A stretch of DNA of 43,714 nucleotides, taken from the IMG/VR virus record IMGVR_UViG_3300044971_002300, positions 1 to 43,714 of that record. One strand, 5' to 3'. Made by a program: the position numbers and the translations under genes. The DNA comes from a virus. This document shows positions 22,844 through 30,977 of the stretch, piece by piece. Numbering within the stretch: position 1 is the stretch's first letter; each line of letters starts with the position of its first letter. The notes under the pieces are model-generated. The model was not told the DNA's origin. It saw only the letters and a program-made list of their open reading frames with translations, and made no database searches.

Positions 22844-25800
22844 TAGAGGCCTTTAAACAGTGAAGTAAACTCTCCCAGGAAAGATTGAGCACCCCCATAA
22901 GTGTCCTCGTCTTCCTCGTCATCACCCATTGTAAAATAATTAGTTTCACGATCCTTGGATTCATCATCCGTTTTCTCCTTGTCATCTGGAAATAAGTTTC
23001 CAATCGAAGTAAGAGAAGCAAACGGATCGCTTAAGTCAATTCCTTCAAACTTAAGCGCTTCATTTGATCCTGATTTTGTAAGGAGCACTTGCTCACTTCG
23101 ATCAAGGTCAGGGAAAAACTTTTCATAAAACTCATCTTCTGTGCCTTGATATCCAGCATTTTTAAACACTGCGTATAGCTGTGTTGTTGGCTTGACGGCT
23201 CCTGTGTCAAAGTCTTCAGGACGTTCAATATAAGTGACGCCCAAAATTTCTTGCGTTGGCTTTTCGCGTTTTTCGTTTAGGAATTTAATGTTCTCCCTGA
23301 TTGTTTGTGCCGATCCTGTGCGAAGTGCATCAATAATGTATTGCCTTAATTCTTCCTTGTCGCCTGCAAAATCTTTTAATCCATAACGATTCAACACCTC
23401 TTCCCATGCCTCAGGTGTTTTTGTTGGATCTAAACCTTGCAACATCTCATCTGCAAATTCTTCTGGTGTAATAAATTGACCAAAAACGGGATCTCCTTTT
23501 AATGCTTCTTCTTTCATCACTGGCAGCACAGTGCCATAAATGTAATCCTTAACCTTGCCTGCGTTGACAATATCTTCCGCTGGGTCAAACCCTAATCCCT
23601 GACCCTTTACCTCAAAATGCATGCGGGCAAACGCCGCTTTATTGTTTACATCAATACCAAAACGATAAATTTGCTGCGCCCAATAAGGGTCTCCAGCTTT
23701 TGCTTTTGCCCAATCTTCTGCAACGGTTGTTTTTTGTTTTTCGTAATTGGTCTTGTTGTAACTGTCTGTAACTGGATCAAAGTAAAAAGTAGGGTCAAAA
23801 GATCTGGCACCAGTACTCTTAACATCATCCAGATATTTTTTGGTATACAAGTCACCAAGCGTTTTTAGCGCATCATATGAATCTTGCGTTTGGAATGGGT
23901 TCTGCTCTTGCTGTCTAACATCAAGATATTCCATGAACTCATCCATGGATCGTGATGTGTTGAAGCGGGGTAGCAAATATTCGTCAATATAACTACGCGC
24001 AAATTCAGCCTCAACATTCATCATTTGCGTTTTCTCGCTTGTTGAATAAGCAAGTGCAAGGCTTCTATTTTTTTGTTCGTCTAACGTTTTAATATCAGCT
24101 TCTAGCCTTGATTGGATAGGTGTAAGAGTTGTTTTTGCTGTGCTACCAGGATCACCCTTGATTGTGTTTAAGATTGTCTGCCCTTCTGTTCCTTGCTTTC
24201 CAAGGAAATCAACTAGTTGTTCTGTTGTTGTGAATCCAGCACGCTTCAGGAAATCCTCTGTGAATTTATTTGTAGTTGGGTCAAATACTTTTGCGGTCGT
24301 TGCATCACTTGTAAATGCACTGATAATATCCTTTTTTTCTTCCAGGGGTTCAAACAAACTGTAGTCAATTCCGTACTTTTGTTTGATTGCAGTATCAAAC
24401 CATTGCTGCCAGTTGTAACCCACGTTATCGCGCATCCCGGTCACATTCCCAAGGGCGCCCAGGAGGTCTTCTTCTGCCTTGCCACCAGAGGTTAGGGAGA
24501 GGACCCCGCCAACTCCACTGTCACCCAGGATGGAGTCTGCCAATGTCTGGTTCAAATTGAAAACCTCACTGAAACCGTCAAACCCTTTATAGAAATCAAG
24601 GGCTTGCTGTCTGGACTGTACCTTTTTAATCTCTGCAATCGTGTCTTTTAAAATTGTTTGATTTAACGCTGCAAACTTTTTAACATCAACTTCTGCTTTT
24701 GTACCGATAGCGTCGTTAATTGCTTGCTCTAATTCAGTGATGCCACTACCTGTATTAATGTTGTAATTCAAAATTACCTGTTTATCTTCCGGTCGTTCAG
24801 ATAAACGGAATAGAACAGCAAACTCATCCGGATCATCTGGATCCAAGTACTTTTCTTTTGCTAACGCACGCCAATAGGGGTCTCCTTGTTTTGCTTTTGT
24901 CCATTCATTATTAACCTGTGTGATGTTTAATAGGCGCTGAGTAATCGTGTCACGATCTACCCCCAGCTGTAAATCTCGAATCTGTTGGATCTCAGCATCT
25001 GTAGGTTTGTTTTCAACATATGCATTAGCTCTTGCAGTTGTTTCTGCAGCATTACCGCGCAACCCTTGCGCTTTACCAATGTTGGTATAGTGCTGCAAAT
25101 AAAAGTTATTCTCGCCATAACGCTGCGTAATATCAATATCATCTTTTGCTACAGCGTCGTCCCAGGCTTTCTTTACTGTTGCATTCTGTCCACTGTAGTA
25201 CTTAGGATCAAACGTTCCATAGGGAGGTTTGGCCCCAAGGTTTGCATCCCATGGAACTAATTTCTCTACTTGATAAAAAACTTTAAACTGATCTTTGACA
25301 CCAGAAACAATATCTGCAGCTTCTTTGGCGGTAAACCCTGCGGCTATCAGGTTGTTTGTTGTTAATTTATCTCGTTGCGCTACGTAATCACCGCCTTGTG
25401 TTGCGCCTGCGGTAGCAACAGTAGTTGAATATAAACCATTTAAGGCTGTGTTTTTAGTGTTTAAAACTGTATTTTGTTGGTTGAGAGTTGTGTTATTAGT
25501 ATTTAAAACTTTGCCTTCATAATTCAGCTTTTCATTTGCAGCATTTAGTGTAGTATTTGTTGCATTAGTTTGCGCATTTGCAGTGTTCTGTGCCTGGATA
25601 GCTTGCCGTTCTTTTTCAATTTGAACGTTTTTAGTGGCGTTATCAATATTAGTTTTATAGTTGGCAGCATTTAAAGCTGCATTTTTTTCATTGGCAGCTT
25701 TGTTATTTGTATTAGTAGTCGCATTAGCTGTATTTGTTGCTTGATTATCTACTACAACTTGCTTTAAGTTTAAAAATTTATTTTTTGGATCGTCATTAAA

Positions 25801-26190
25801 TGTATCAACATTGCCTCCAACCGCAGATTTAATATCTGAAAATGATGTATTTGGAGTGATTTCTACGGATTGTACTGAATACCCCATATCCGGGGTCTTG
25901 TCATCATCACTGATTTTGCCAATAAACTTTTTACCAAGCAGGGTAACATGATGGACGTGAATGGTTTTTTTGGTTTTCTTATCTGTTGGGTAATCAGTTC
26001 TTAAATTGGTTTCATAGTCATACTTTAAATTTGTAGCAAGAAACTCAGGAAGAGCAGTGTTAGTTGTTAAGTTTGTTGGGTAATCAGTTCTTCTTGTTGT
26101 GTCGTAGTTAGTAGGAAAATTGGTATTGTAATCCGTCTTCTCATTGGTAACGACCCACTTCTTCGCTGTAGCGTCATAAACAATAGCCAT
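22843..26190 (-). CDS. Large (1115-residue) probable virion protein
   Basis: No domain recognised. The N-terminus has TDYxTN-type repeats (NEKTDYNTNFPTNYDTTRR). Residues about 150-250 are an Asn/Thr/Ala-rich repeat region resembling a long helix or coiled coil (TTLNQQNTVLNTKNTALNG). The remainder is globular helical and contains a duplicated motif: AKAKxGDPYW near residues 438 and 823, each after a FDPxYY/FDPTFY segment. The C-terminus is acidic (GDDEEDEDTYGG). Length and place next to structural genes suggest an internal/ejected or tail-tube-associated protein. It could replace a tape measure, but there is no hydrophobic tape-measure signature. Confidence 0.65.
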   Translation of the reverse strand: MAIVYDATAKKWVVTNEKTDYNTNFPTNYDTTRRTDYPTNLTTNTALPEFLATNLKYDYETNLRTDYPTDKKTKKTIHVHHVTLLGKKFIGKISDDDKTPDMGYSVQSVEITPNTSFSDIKSAVGGNVDTFNDDPKNKFLNLKQVVVDNQATNTANATTNTNNKAANEKNAALNAANYKTNIDNATKNVQIEKERQAIQAQNTANAQTNATNTTLNAANEKLNYEGKVLNTNNTTLNQQNTVLNTKNTALNGLYSTTVATAGATQGGDYVAQRDKLTTNNLIAAGFTAKEAADIVSGVKDQFKVFYQVEKLVPWDANLGAKPPYGTFDPKYYSGQNATVKKAWDDAVAKDDIDITQRYGENNFYLQHYTNIGKAQGLRGNAAETTARANAYVENKPTDAEIQQIRDLQLGVDRDTITQRLLNITQVNNEWTKAKQGDPYWRALAKEKYLDPDDPDEFAVLFRLSERPEDKQVILNYNINTGSGITELEQAINDAIGTKAEVDVKKFAALNQTILKDTIAEIKKVQSRQQALDFYKGFDGFSEVFNLNQTLADSILGDSGVGGVLSLTSGGKAEEDLLGALGNVTGMRDNVGYNWQQWFDTAIKQKYGIDYSLFEPLEEKKDIISAFTSDATTAKVFDPTTNKFTEDFLKRAGFTTTEQLVDFLGKQGTEGQTILNTIKGDPGSTAKTTLTPIQSRLEADIKTLDEQKNRSLALAYSTSEKTQMMNVEAEFARSYIDEYLLPRFNTSRSMDEFMEYLDVRQQEQNPFQTQDSYDALKTLGDLYTKKYLDDVKSTGARSFDPTFYFDPVTDSYNKTNYEKQKTTVAEDWAKAKAGDPYWAQQIYRFGIDVNNKAAFARMHFEVKGQGLGFDPAEDIVNAGKVKDYIYGTVLPVMKEEALKGDPVFGQFITPEEFADEMLQGLDPTKTPEAWEEVLNRYGLKDFAGDKEELRQYIIDALRTGSAQTIRENIKFLNEKREKPTQEILGVTYIERPEDFDTGAVKPTTQLYAVFKNAGYQGTEDEFYEKFFPDLDRSEQVLLTKSGSNEALKFEGIDLSDPFASLTSIGNLFPDDKEKTDDESKDRETNYFTMGDDEEDEDTYGGAQSFLGEFTSLFKGL

Positions 26191-26203
26191 TTGAGTTATT
26201 TAA

Positions 26204-26572
26204 TTAGACGGCAACTTTAGGATGAAGATCAAAATGCTCAGGCTGGAACCAATCAATGAATTCCTGGGACATCCAGGTCTTGATTCGATTGTACTGAACT
26301 TCATCAAAGAAGTCTTGATTGCAGTACCAGTCTTCCATTTTAGTGCTTGCTTTATTTGTATTGCACGATCTGCACGCGGGAATCAGATTATTTCTATTGC
26401 TTGAACCTGATTTGAACCTAGGAATAATGTGATCAAGGCTTGTTGCCTCTGCCTTGCAATATGCACACTTAAAGTCCCAGGCTTCGTAGATGGACTGTCG
26501 ATAACGTTTCTTTGCTAACTTTGGAGTTAATTCAATGAGTAAGGAAAGCGGATCCTGCTCACAATTGAACAT
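26204..26572 (-). CDS. HNH endonuclease
   Basis: A 122-residue classical HNH protein: CAYCKAEATSLDHIIPRFKS (zinc Cys pair, catalytic His), NRNNLIPACRSCNTNKAS (N-x8-type motif and second Cys pair). Basic N-terminus (KLAKKRYRQSIYEAW). It lies between virion genes, as homing or packaging-associated HNH proteins do. It is not next to the terminase, so homing is more likely. The gap 26573-26711 upstream holds no gene. Confidence 0.9.
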   Translation of the reverse strand: MFNCEQDPLSLLIELTPKLAKKRYRQSIYEAWDFKCAYCKAEATSLDHIIPRFKSGSSNRNNLIPACRSCNTNKASTKMEDWYCNQDFFDEVQYNRIKTWMSQEFIDWFQPEHFDLHPKVAV

Positions 26573-26656
26573 GCTCTTTAGTTGCCGTTACTTTATTTTA
26601 ATTTCACCTCATTCATTTAAAACCACAACAGAACTATTAACAAAACATAAGGAAAG

Positions 26657-26695
26657 TTGACAGGTCCCTTCCAGGCGCTACCGTACTTGGGTACG
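26657..26695 (+). promoter_or_regulatory. Possible promoter/operator for the HTH gene
   Basis: A perfect TTGACA (26657-26662) is followed 16 bp later by TACCGT, a poor -10. It overlaps a short inverted repeat CGTAC-TTGG-GTACG (26682-26695). This could be an operator for the HTH protein encoded at 26712. Confidence 0.3.
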
Positions 26696-26711
26696 CGTTT
26701 TTACTCGCGCC

Positions 26712-26930
26712 ATGACCAAGACCAATGGTTGGGTCTCCGTTCAAAGAGCGGAAGAACTCCTTGGCATTGACCGGAAGACCTTGTTTAAGTACAGGGATAA
26801 TGGCACCCTCAAGCTTGGGCCGCACTTTGCAGCCTTTCCTGAGACCCGTTCACGCGATGGCTACCGCTGGAACGTAACGGCAGTCAGGAAGCACCTGCAA
26901 AAGCAAGACATGCTGGCTGCATGTTCTTGA
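26712..26930 (+). CDS. Small HTH (excisionase-like) DNA-binding protein
   Basis: A 72-residue protein, the only plus-strand gene in the late region. VSVQRAEELLGIDRKTLFKY (residues 8-27) is a helix-turn-helix of the Xis/MerR class, followed by a winged section (SRDGYRWNVTAVRKHLQ). It overlaps the convergent integrase-like gene by 47 nt. The pairing resembles an int/xis module, but it could equally be a transcription regulator. Confidence 0.6.
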   Translation: MTKTNGWVSVQRAEELLGIDRKTLFKYRDNGTLKLGPHFAAFPETRSRDGYRWNVTAVRKHLQKQDMLAACS

Positions 26931-27306
26931 ATGCACGAGAATGATTTTTTCTCATGCGGTGTGCCAAAAGCAAATCAGTGATGTTTAATCGAACATCCTG
27001 GTAGGCAATGGCTTGATACAGAGAGCGGGAGAGGGATTCCAGGCGGTCTTGCATTTCGCAGGACCGCTTTTCTTTTAGCCCAAAAAGAAAAACCCACTGC
27101 GGATGTAGTGGGGCAATCTTTTTCTTTTTACTTTGAAGTAGAATTGAATTATCAGATTGCCAGGTAAATCCGTTTAACTCGTCAGGCTTTACTCCATAGG
27201 TTGCAATCATTCCATACAACCAGGCAACTGCTTTGGTTTTTTTTCGTGAGGCCAGCTGGAAATACTCATCAACAATCCGCTGGTCAATAGGCGGGGAGTG
27301 AGTCAT
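26884..27306 (-). CDS. Tyrosine recombinase-like remnant
   Basis: A 140-residue protein resembling the catalytic domain of cyanobacterial/phage integrases. AVAWLYGMIATYGVKPDELN corresponds to the Arg I region, but with Lys where the catalytic Arg should be. KKKKIAPLHPQWVFLFGL follows the usual strand pattern, and AHRMRKNHSRAF resembles the HxxR box. It stops before any GH...Y segment, so the nucleophilic Tyr is missing, and the N-terminal arm-binding and core-binding domains are absent. It is probably non-catalytic: a decayed integrase or a DNA-binding derivative. It overlaps the convergent HTH gene. Confidence 0.5.
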   Translation of the reverse strand: MTHSPPIDQRIVDEYFQLASRKKTKAVAWLYGMIATYGVKPDELNGFTWQSDNSILLQSKKKKIAPLHPQWVFLFGLKEKRSCEMQDRLESLSRSLYQAIAYQDVRLNITDLLLAHRMRKNHSRAFKNMQPACLAFAGAS

Positions 27307-27414
27307 AACTGAGATGAGCTGGATAACCCGAAGCTAAGCAAGCAGGGCTCCAGGGCGCAAGTGGTAAAGGATTTCTTAATAAGTCCTACGGGACTAATAT
27401 AAGTTTACATTATG
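27307..27414. other. Noncoding gap with small inverted repeats
   Basis: 108 bp without a gene. It holds AGGATTT...AAGTCCT (imperfect palindrome around TTAA, near 27369-27388), overlapping a small AGTCC-TACG-GGACT hairpin. No tRNA or clear promoter. If the flanking integrase-like gene was once active, this is where an attachment site might be sought. Confidence 0.35.
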
Positions 27415-27636
27415 TTACTCTGGTCCAATTCCACTGGCAAACGCAGCCCAGGCGAGGCCCAAAGCTTCCATTGTGGATATTTCACCTGACTGGTAAGGAA
27501 GGTGTACAACATCGCCAGCGTGATACACGGTAGGTATTCCGCTGTACTGGATCTCACTATCCCCGTAGATCCTTTCATTTAATTGCTCTTGTGAATAAAT
27601 GAAATTGGTTGAAACGACATCTCCAAACTCAGCCAT
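27415..27636 (-). CDS. Small hypothetical protein of the virion module
   Basis: A 73-residue protein from ATG 27636, 2 nt after the upstream stop, with GGAGTG as a good Shine-Dalgarno. A GTG at 27642 is a poorer alternative. The sequence FGDVVSTNFIYSQEQLNERI is followed by a hydrophobic Ala/Gly-rich end (ALGLAWAAFASGIGPE). Unknown function; last gene of the late operon branch. Confidence 0.65.
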   Translation of the reverse strand: MAEFGDVVSTNFIYSQEQLNERIYGDSEIQYSGIPTVYHAGDVVHLPYQSGEISTMEALGLAWAAFASGIGPE

Positions 27637-27638
27637 AA

Positions 27639-29201
27639 TCACACTCCAGGGCGTTCACCAGAAGCTGGAATATACTTGCTTCCGTTTTTATCAATCATTG
27701 TAAAACCATTCATTTTTACAAATGTTGATGGGATATTGAAAAGTTTTTGCATCATTGGCATCATCATTGGCGCCTGACAGTTGTAAGGAGGTACGTCCAT
27801 TGTTGACAAAGAACGTCTTTGTAAATTTGCGGCCTTAGCTTCAGTTTGCTCTTTTTCTGTATCTTCCACTAATTTTTGCTCCCAGGCGGCCATGCTTTGA
27901 ATACCTACAGGGAAATCTGACGGTTCGGGTGGAAATACACCTTCTTCATATTTCATGGCATAAATGTGCTTGCAATAGCGCATCTCATCAAGCAGGGGGG
28001 TCCAGGTATCCGTTAAAGATGTGATAACGTTTCCTGCAGCAGAATAATCGTTATAAGTTGGCAAGCCTTCTGCTTTCGCTCCTGGAATAGAAGGATCAGG
28101 AGTATTGCGGAGATACATTGCACCAAAATCTCTAAACACACCTGGATTGTCTCTATTGGCTCCTACTTTAGTTGATACTGTTGGTGTAACTGTTGGTGGC
28201 ACGTTGTATTGGGGAGCGGGTGACACAATTCGCATGTCACGATTAACCGTGGCACTTGTCATTGAACTGTTATCAACTATTCCATTTTTGGTCATTATTT
28301 CATACCTGCCAGGTTTCAATGTGGCAACATTAGTCCGCGGAAATTTTACTTTTAATGAATCAGAAACTTTATTTAAAGAGCTAATGAATCCATAATCGCG
28401 CCGATTAAAATCTTGACAGGAACAGCAATAGCGAGTGCCCGTCATAAAAAACCTGTTTAAGTTTGGAGGCCTTGTCGCAGGCGTAATTAAATCTCTATCT
28501 GGCGTTGCCTCTACTGAACCAGCTTTTCGTATTTTTAAAATCCCAGTAAAAGGGTCTGTATCTGCCAGTACAGCCGAAACATATCCATACCTTTTTTGTG
28601 TTGCAGGATCAATCGTATCTCTATCTATAGGAACGCCGCCGGGTGTGATGATTCGATCTTCCAGTATTTCTCCGTTAATCGCCTTCAGTCCACCAGGTAC
28701 GCCAGGAATTGCAACATATAAAGGCGGAGGTAACGGGTTGCCGGAACTCCAACTTCCGTTAAGTTGTACGTACCAAAAGTCAGTGTCTTCAGTTACAGAA
28801 GCAATAGAAGCACGCACCCCAGTGCTATCAAAAACATTGTCAAACCGTAAACTACCAGCAACACGGACGCCAGCCCAGTGCATGCCAAATTCTTTATTCG
28901 TTGTTGGAAATCCTTTAAAAACACCTGGAATAGTTGGTTGATTACCACTTGTTGAAGGAGTGCCAGCGGGGACAGGAACCTTGTAGGTAAAAGGATAATC
29001 GTAAGAATTATCGTAAAAACAAGCGGTTGCAATTTCGTAACCACGGCGCCAGCGGGACCATGCTGACTCACGATTAATCGTATATAAAGAATCAGGAACT
29101 GATCCTTTGGAAAATTCTGTCGTAATCGGTTTTACAGACCGAGGGTCAAACACCTCGGCCTTATTGAAGTTTCCAAAAGAGCTTCCACTCTTTTTGGCCA
29201 T
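27639..29201 (-). CDS. Probable virion protein with SWIM-like Cys/His pairs
   Basis: A 520-residue protein of the structural operon. YCCSCQDFNRRDY (near residue 257) and RYCKHIYAMKY (near 410) together give the C-x-C ... C-x-H ligand set of SWIM zinc fingers, but with about 150 residues between the halves instead of a short loop. The intervening region is beta-rich and Pro-rich (SPAPQYNVPPTVTPTVSTKV). Methionine-rich stretch near the C-terminus (CQAPMMMPMMQKLFN). It is possibly a tail or baseplate component; the exact role is unknown. Confidence 0.65.
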   Translation of the reverse strand: MAKKSGSSFGNFNKAEVFDPRSVKPITTEFSKGSVPDSLYTINRESAWSRWRRGYEIATACFYDNSYDYPFTYKVPVPAGTPSTSGNQPTIPGVFKGFPTTNKEFGMHWAGVRVAGSLRFDNVFDSTGVRASIASVTEDTDFWYVQLNGSWSSGNPLPPPLYVAIPGVPGGLKAINGEILEDRIITPGGVPIDRDTIDPATQKRYGYVSAVLADTDPFTGILKIRKAGSVEATPDRDLITPATRPPNLNRFFMTGTRYCCSCQDFNRRDYGFISSLNKVSDSLKVKFPRTNVATLKPGRYEIMTKNGIVDNSSMTSATVNRDMRIVSPAPQYNVPPTVTPTVSTKVGANRDNPGVFRDFGAMYLRNTPDPSIPGAKAEGLPTYNDYSAAGNVITSLTDTWTPLLDEMRYCKHIYAMKYEEGVFPPEPSDFPVGIQSMAAWEQKLVEDTEKEQTEAKAANLQRRSLSTMDVPPYNCQAPMMMPMMQKLFNIPSTFVKMNGFTMIDKNGSKYIPASGERPGV

Positions 29202-29204
29202 GGT

Positions 29205-29984
29205 TTAGAAGAAGCCGCCTTGTGCGTAGATATGAGCGCCTGGCGTGTAACCAGAGATGTTCGGGCCGTCTGGGAAAACACCCACATAAATACGGTCACC
29301 CCGTTCCAGGTAAACACCTTTGTTGCGTAAGGGGGCAGATGATCCAAGGCCTGTGGTATTGCCGGCGCTGGGCATAGGAGCCCCAAGTTGTGGCATTAGA
29401 TCCGAGCAATCAACTTCGCCGCTGTTGGCAGGAACTGTTTTGGAAAACAGAAGACGATAGTCACCACTACCAGGAATGGGAGTAGTTGTACCACGCGTGT
29501 GGTAAAACACAAATGTCACTGCGGGCTGGTAGCCGTAAGTAGAACCGATATAGCTAAAGCCGCTTGTGGTGCCACCGGAAAACACAAGGCTTGTATTCAC
29601 GCCCGTCAGTGTTGCGGAACCTGTGTAAGTGTAATAACCGTAGCCGCTCATCGCTGCTGTGGCCAATACCCCGGTCTGTTGGATAAAGACAATTTGACCA
29701 CTGGTCAACGAAACAACATTACCTGATGTGCCAGAGCTAATTGTGTAGTCCGCCTCGCGATAGTTGTCGTTGCGAACAATGGTAATGGAATCAATAACCC
29801 CACCATTATTATTGTCTTCTTCCAAAGCAGCATCCATGTCTACAAGAATGGACGGCGCCTGACCACCCTGTACAAACAAAGTATTGGAAGTTGCGTGACC
29901 AACTGTTTGAGTCGTGACCCGCACGGAATCAAACAAAGGGCGGTCAATAAGCAGTGGCTGCTTGTTAGTGGCGGTACTAGACAC
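29205..29984 (-). CDS. Hypothetical virion protein, beta-rich
   Basis: A 259-residue protein with a GTG start (MSSTATNKQPLL), preceded 29 nt upstream by a TATAAT box. Gly/Ser/Thr/Tyr-rich beta composition (GYGYYTYTGSATLTGVNTSL), no membrane segment. It resembles in style the putative decoration protein at 34135. Both end with surface-protein-like sequence (this one with GYTPGAHIYAQGGFF). A structural role (fibre, decoration or tail) is inferred from position and composition only. Confidence 0.6.
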   Translation of the reverse strand: MSSTATNKQPLLIDRPLFDSVRVTTQTVGHATSNTLFVQGGQAPSILVDMDAALEEDNNNGGVIDSITIVRNDNYREADYTISSGTSGNVVSLTSGQIVFIQQTGVLATAAMSGYGYYTYTGSATLTGVNTSLVFSGGTTSGFSYIGSTYGYQPAVTFVFYHTRGTTTPIPGSGDYRLLFSKTVPANSGEVDCSDLMPQLGAPMPSAGNTTGLGSSAPLRNKGVYLERGDRIYVGVFPDGPNISGYTPGAHIYAQGGFF

Positions 29985-30003
29985 GTCTTTACTTTACCTT
30001 TTC

Positions 30004-30013
30004 ATTAATTATA
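30004..30013 (-). promoter_or_regulatory. TATAATTAAT box (late promoter candidate)
   Basis: The minus-strand 10-mer TATAATTAAT begins 29 nt before the GTG at 29984. Identical 10-mers occur at 32827-32836 and 43588-43597 with 28- and 30-nt spacing. Confidence 0.55.
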
Positions 30014-30018
30014 AAGGA

Positions 30019-30264
30019 CTAAAGCGAGTTTGAATTTAAACCAAACTCAGAAGACAACGCCATCATTTCCGTGAATCCTTTTGGATACCTAACAGACTCT
30101 AAGAATAAACCTTGTGGATTGCGCTGAAGATTTAAAAACCTTTGGAAAGATGCGCTATCCATTGTGGTCTCAGTACCCGGACTAAACGCAAAACGATTCT
30201 TGCCAAAAACTTCCCGGTAATATTCACCAGGAAGATACTTGTCCGCGTACTGAGAGTAAGCCAT
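30019..30264 (-). CDS. Hypothetical small virion-module protein
   Basis: An 81-residue protein whose ATG overlaps the muramidase stop (TGATG). N-terminus AYSQYADKYLPGEYYREVFG, then FLNLQRNPQGLFLES. No domain recognised. Coupled to the muramidase, so perhaps part of the same entry or lysis complex. Confidence 0.65.
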   Translation of the reverse strand: MAYSQYADKYLPGEYYREVFGKNRFAFSPGTETTMDSASFQRFLNLQRNPQGLFLESVRYPKGFTEMMALSSEFGLNSNSL

Positions 30265-30977
30265 CAGAATAAACCGGTACTACCAAAGAGAGGTGCTCCA
30301 AGGAAATTGAGATTTCCTGGGACTGTCTGGCGAAGCAACTGATCAACAATACCTGCCTTAAAGGAATCAAGAAGCGAAGTTGACTTCTTCTTCCTTAGGG
30401 CAGTTGTTAAAGCTTGAATGTCAATATCAGAATCGGGGGCTGGTGAAGTTGCAGCCCTTGGTGCACTTGCTGCCACCTGCTGGGCAGCGGGGGCAACTGA
30501 TGCATTGCCGTAATAATTCTGAAGAGAAGACAAGGATTTAACGGGTTGACCGTAGTAGCTACGTCCGCTTTCCGTTGGGAAAGAAGCCCATTCAGGAGCA
30601 AGGGCAGCTGCAACACGAGGAGATAAACCCTCTTTTTGAAGTGTTGATAAACCACCAATTCCCATTAAACGGTTACGAGCAAGAGCTAAAGCTGCAACGT
30701 CCTGTTCAGCAGGTCCAAAACCTTTTAAACCTAGGCGAGATGCTTGGCTTTGCCAGGTTCCAGGGAGGAACTGGTAAGCACCTGCGGCAGCACTTGCGTA
30801 TCCACCACTGCGAATAACACGATCAGGATGGCGACTCAGATCAGAGAAAGTTCCGCCACCAAACATGGTTTGATACCCTTTGGGTCCAGCAGTTCCTTCT
30901 GCAAACCGAATGGTTTTTAGAAGACGCTGACCCTCAGGAGTCTGGCGAAATTTTTCTAGGAACTGACGCTCGTTCAT
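30264..30977 (-). CDS. GH104-like muramidase (lambda R-type), virion-associated candidate
   Basis: A 237-residue protein from ATG 30977, coupled by ATGA to the preceding gene; a longer upstream frame overlaps that gene and is unlikely. Residues about 20-170 resemble lambda endolysin R-type transglycosylases: IRFAEGTAGPKGYQTMFGG (Glu27 catalytic), FSDLSRHPDRV, SAAGAYQFLPGTWQ and DVAALALARNRL. A linker of Ala/Pro (SAPRAATSPAPDSD) leads to a C-terminal helical segment (KKKSTSLLDSFKAGIVDQLL) that may anchor it in the particle. Its place among virion genes suggests it opens the wall during DNA entry. Confidence 0.8.
   Translation of the reverse strand: MNERQFLEKFRQTPEGQRLLKTIRFAEGTAGPKGYQTMFGGGTFSDLSRHPDRVIRSGGYASAAAGAYQFLPGTWQSQASRLGLKGFGPAEQDVAALALARNRLMGIGGLSTLQKEGLSPRVAAALAPEWASFPTESGRSYYGQPVKSLSSLQNYYGNASVAPAAQQVAASAPRAATSPAPDSDIDIQALTTALRKKKSTSLLDSFKAGIVDQLLRQTVPGNLNFLGAPLFGSTGLF

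Noticed and set aside
27307-27414. Possible tRNA or tRNA-derived attachment site
   Set aside because: I could not find a T-arm GTTCGA-type sequence, acceptor stem or cloverleaf pairing; only small palindromes are visible.
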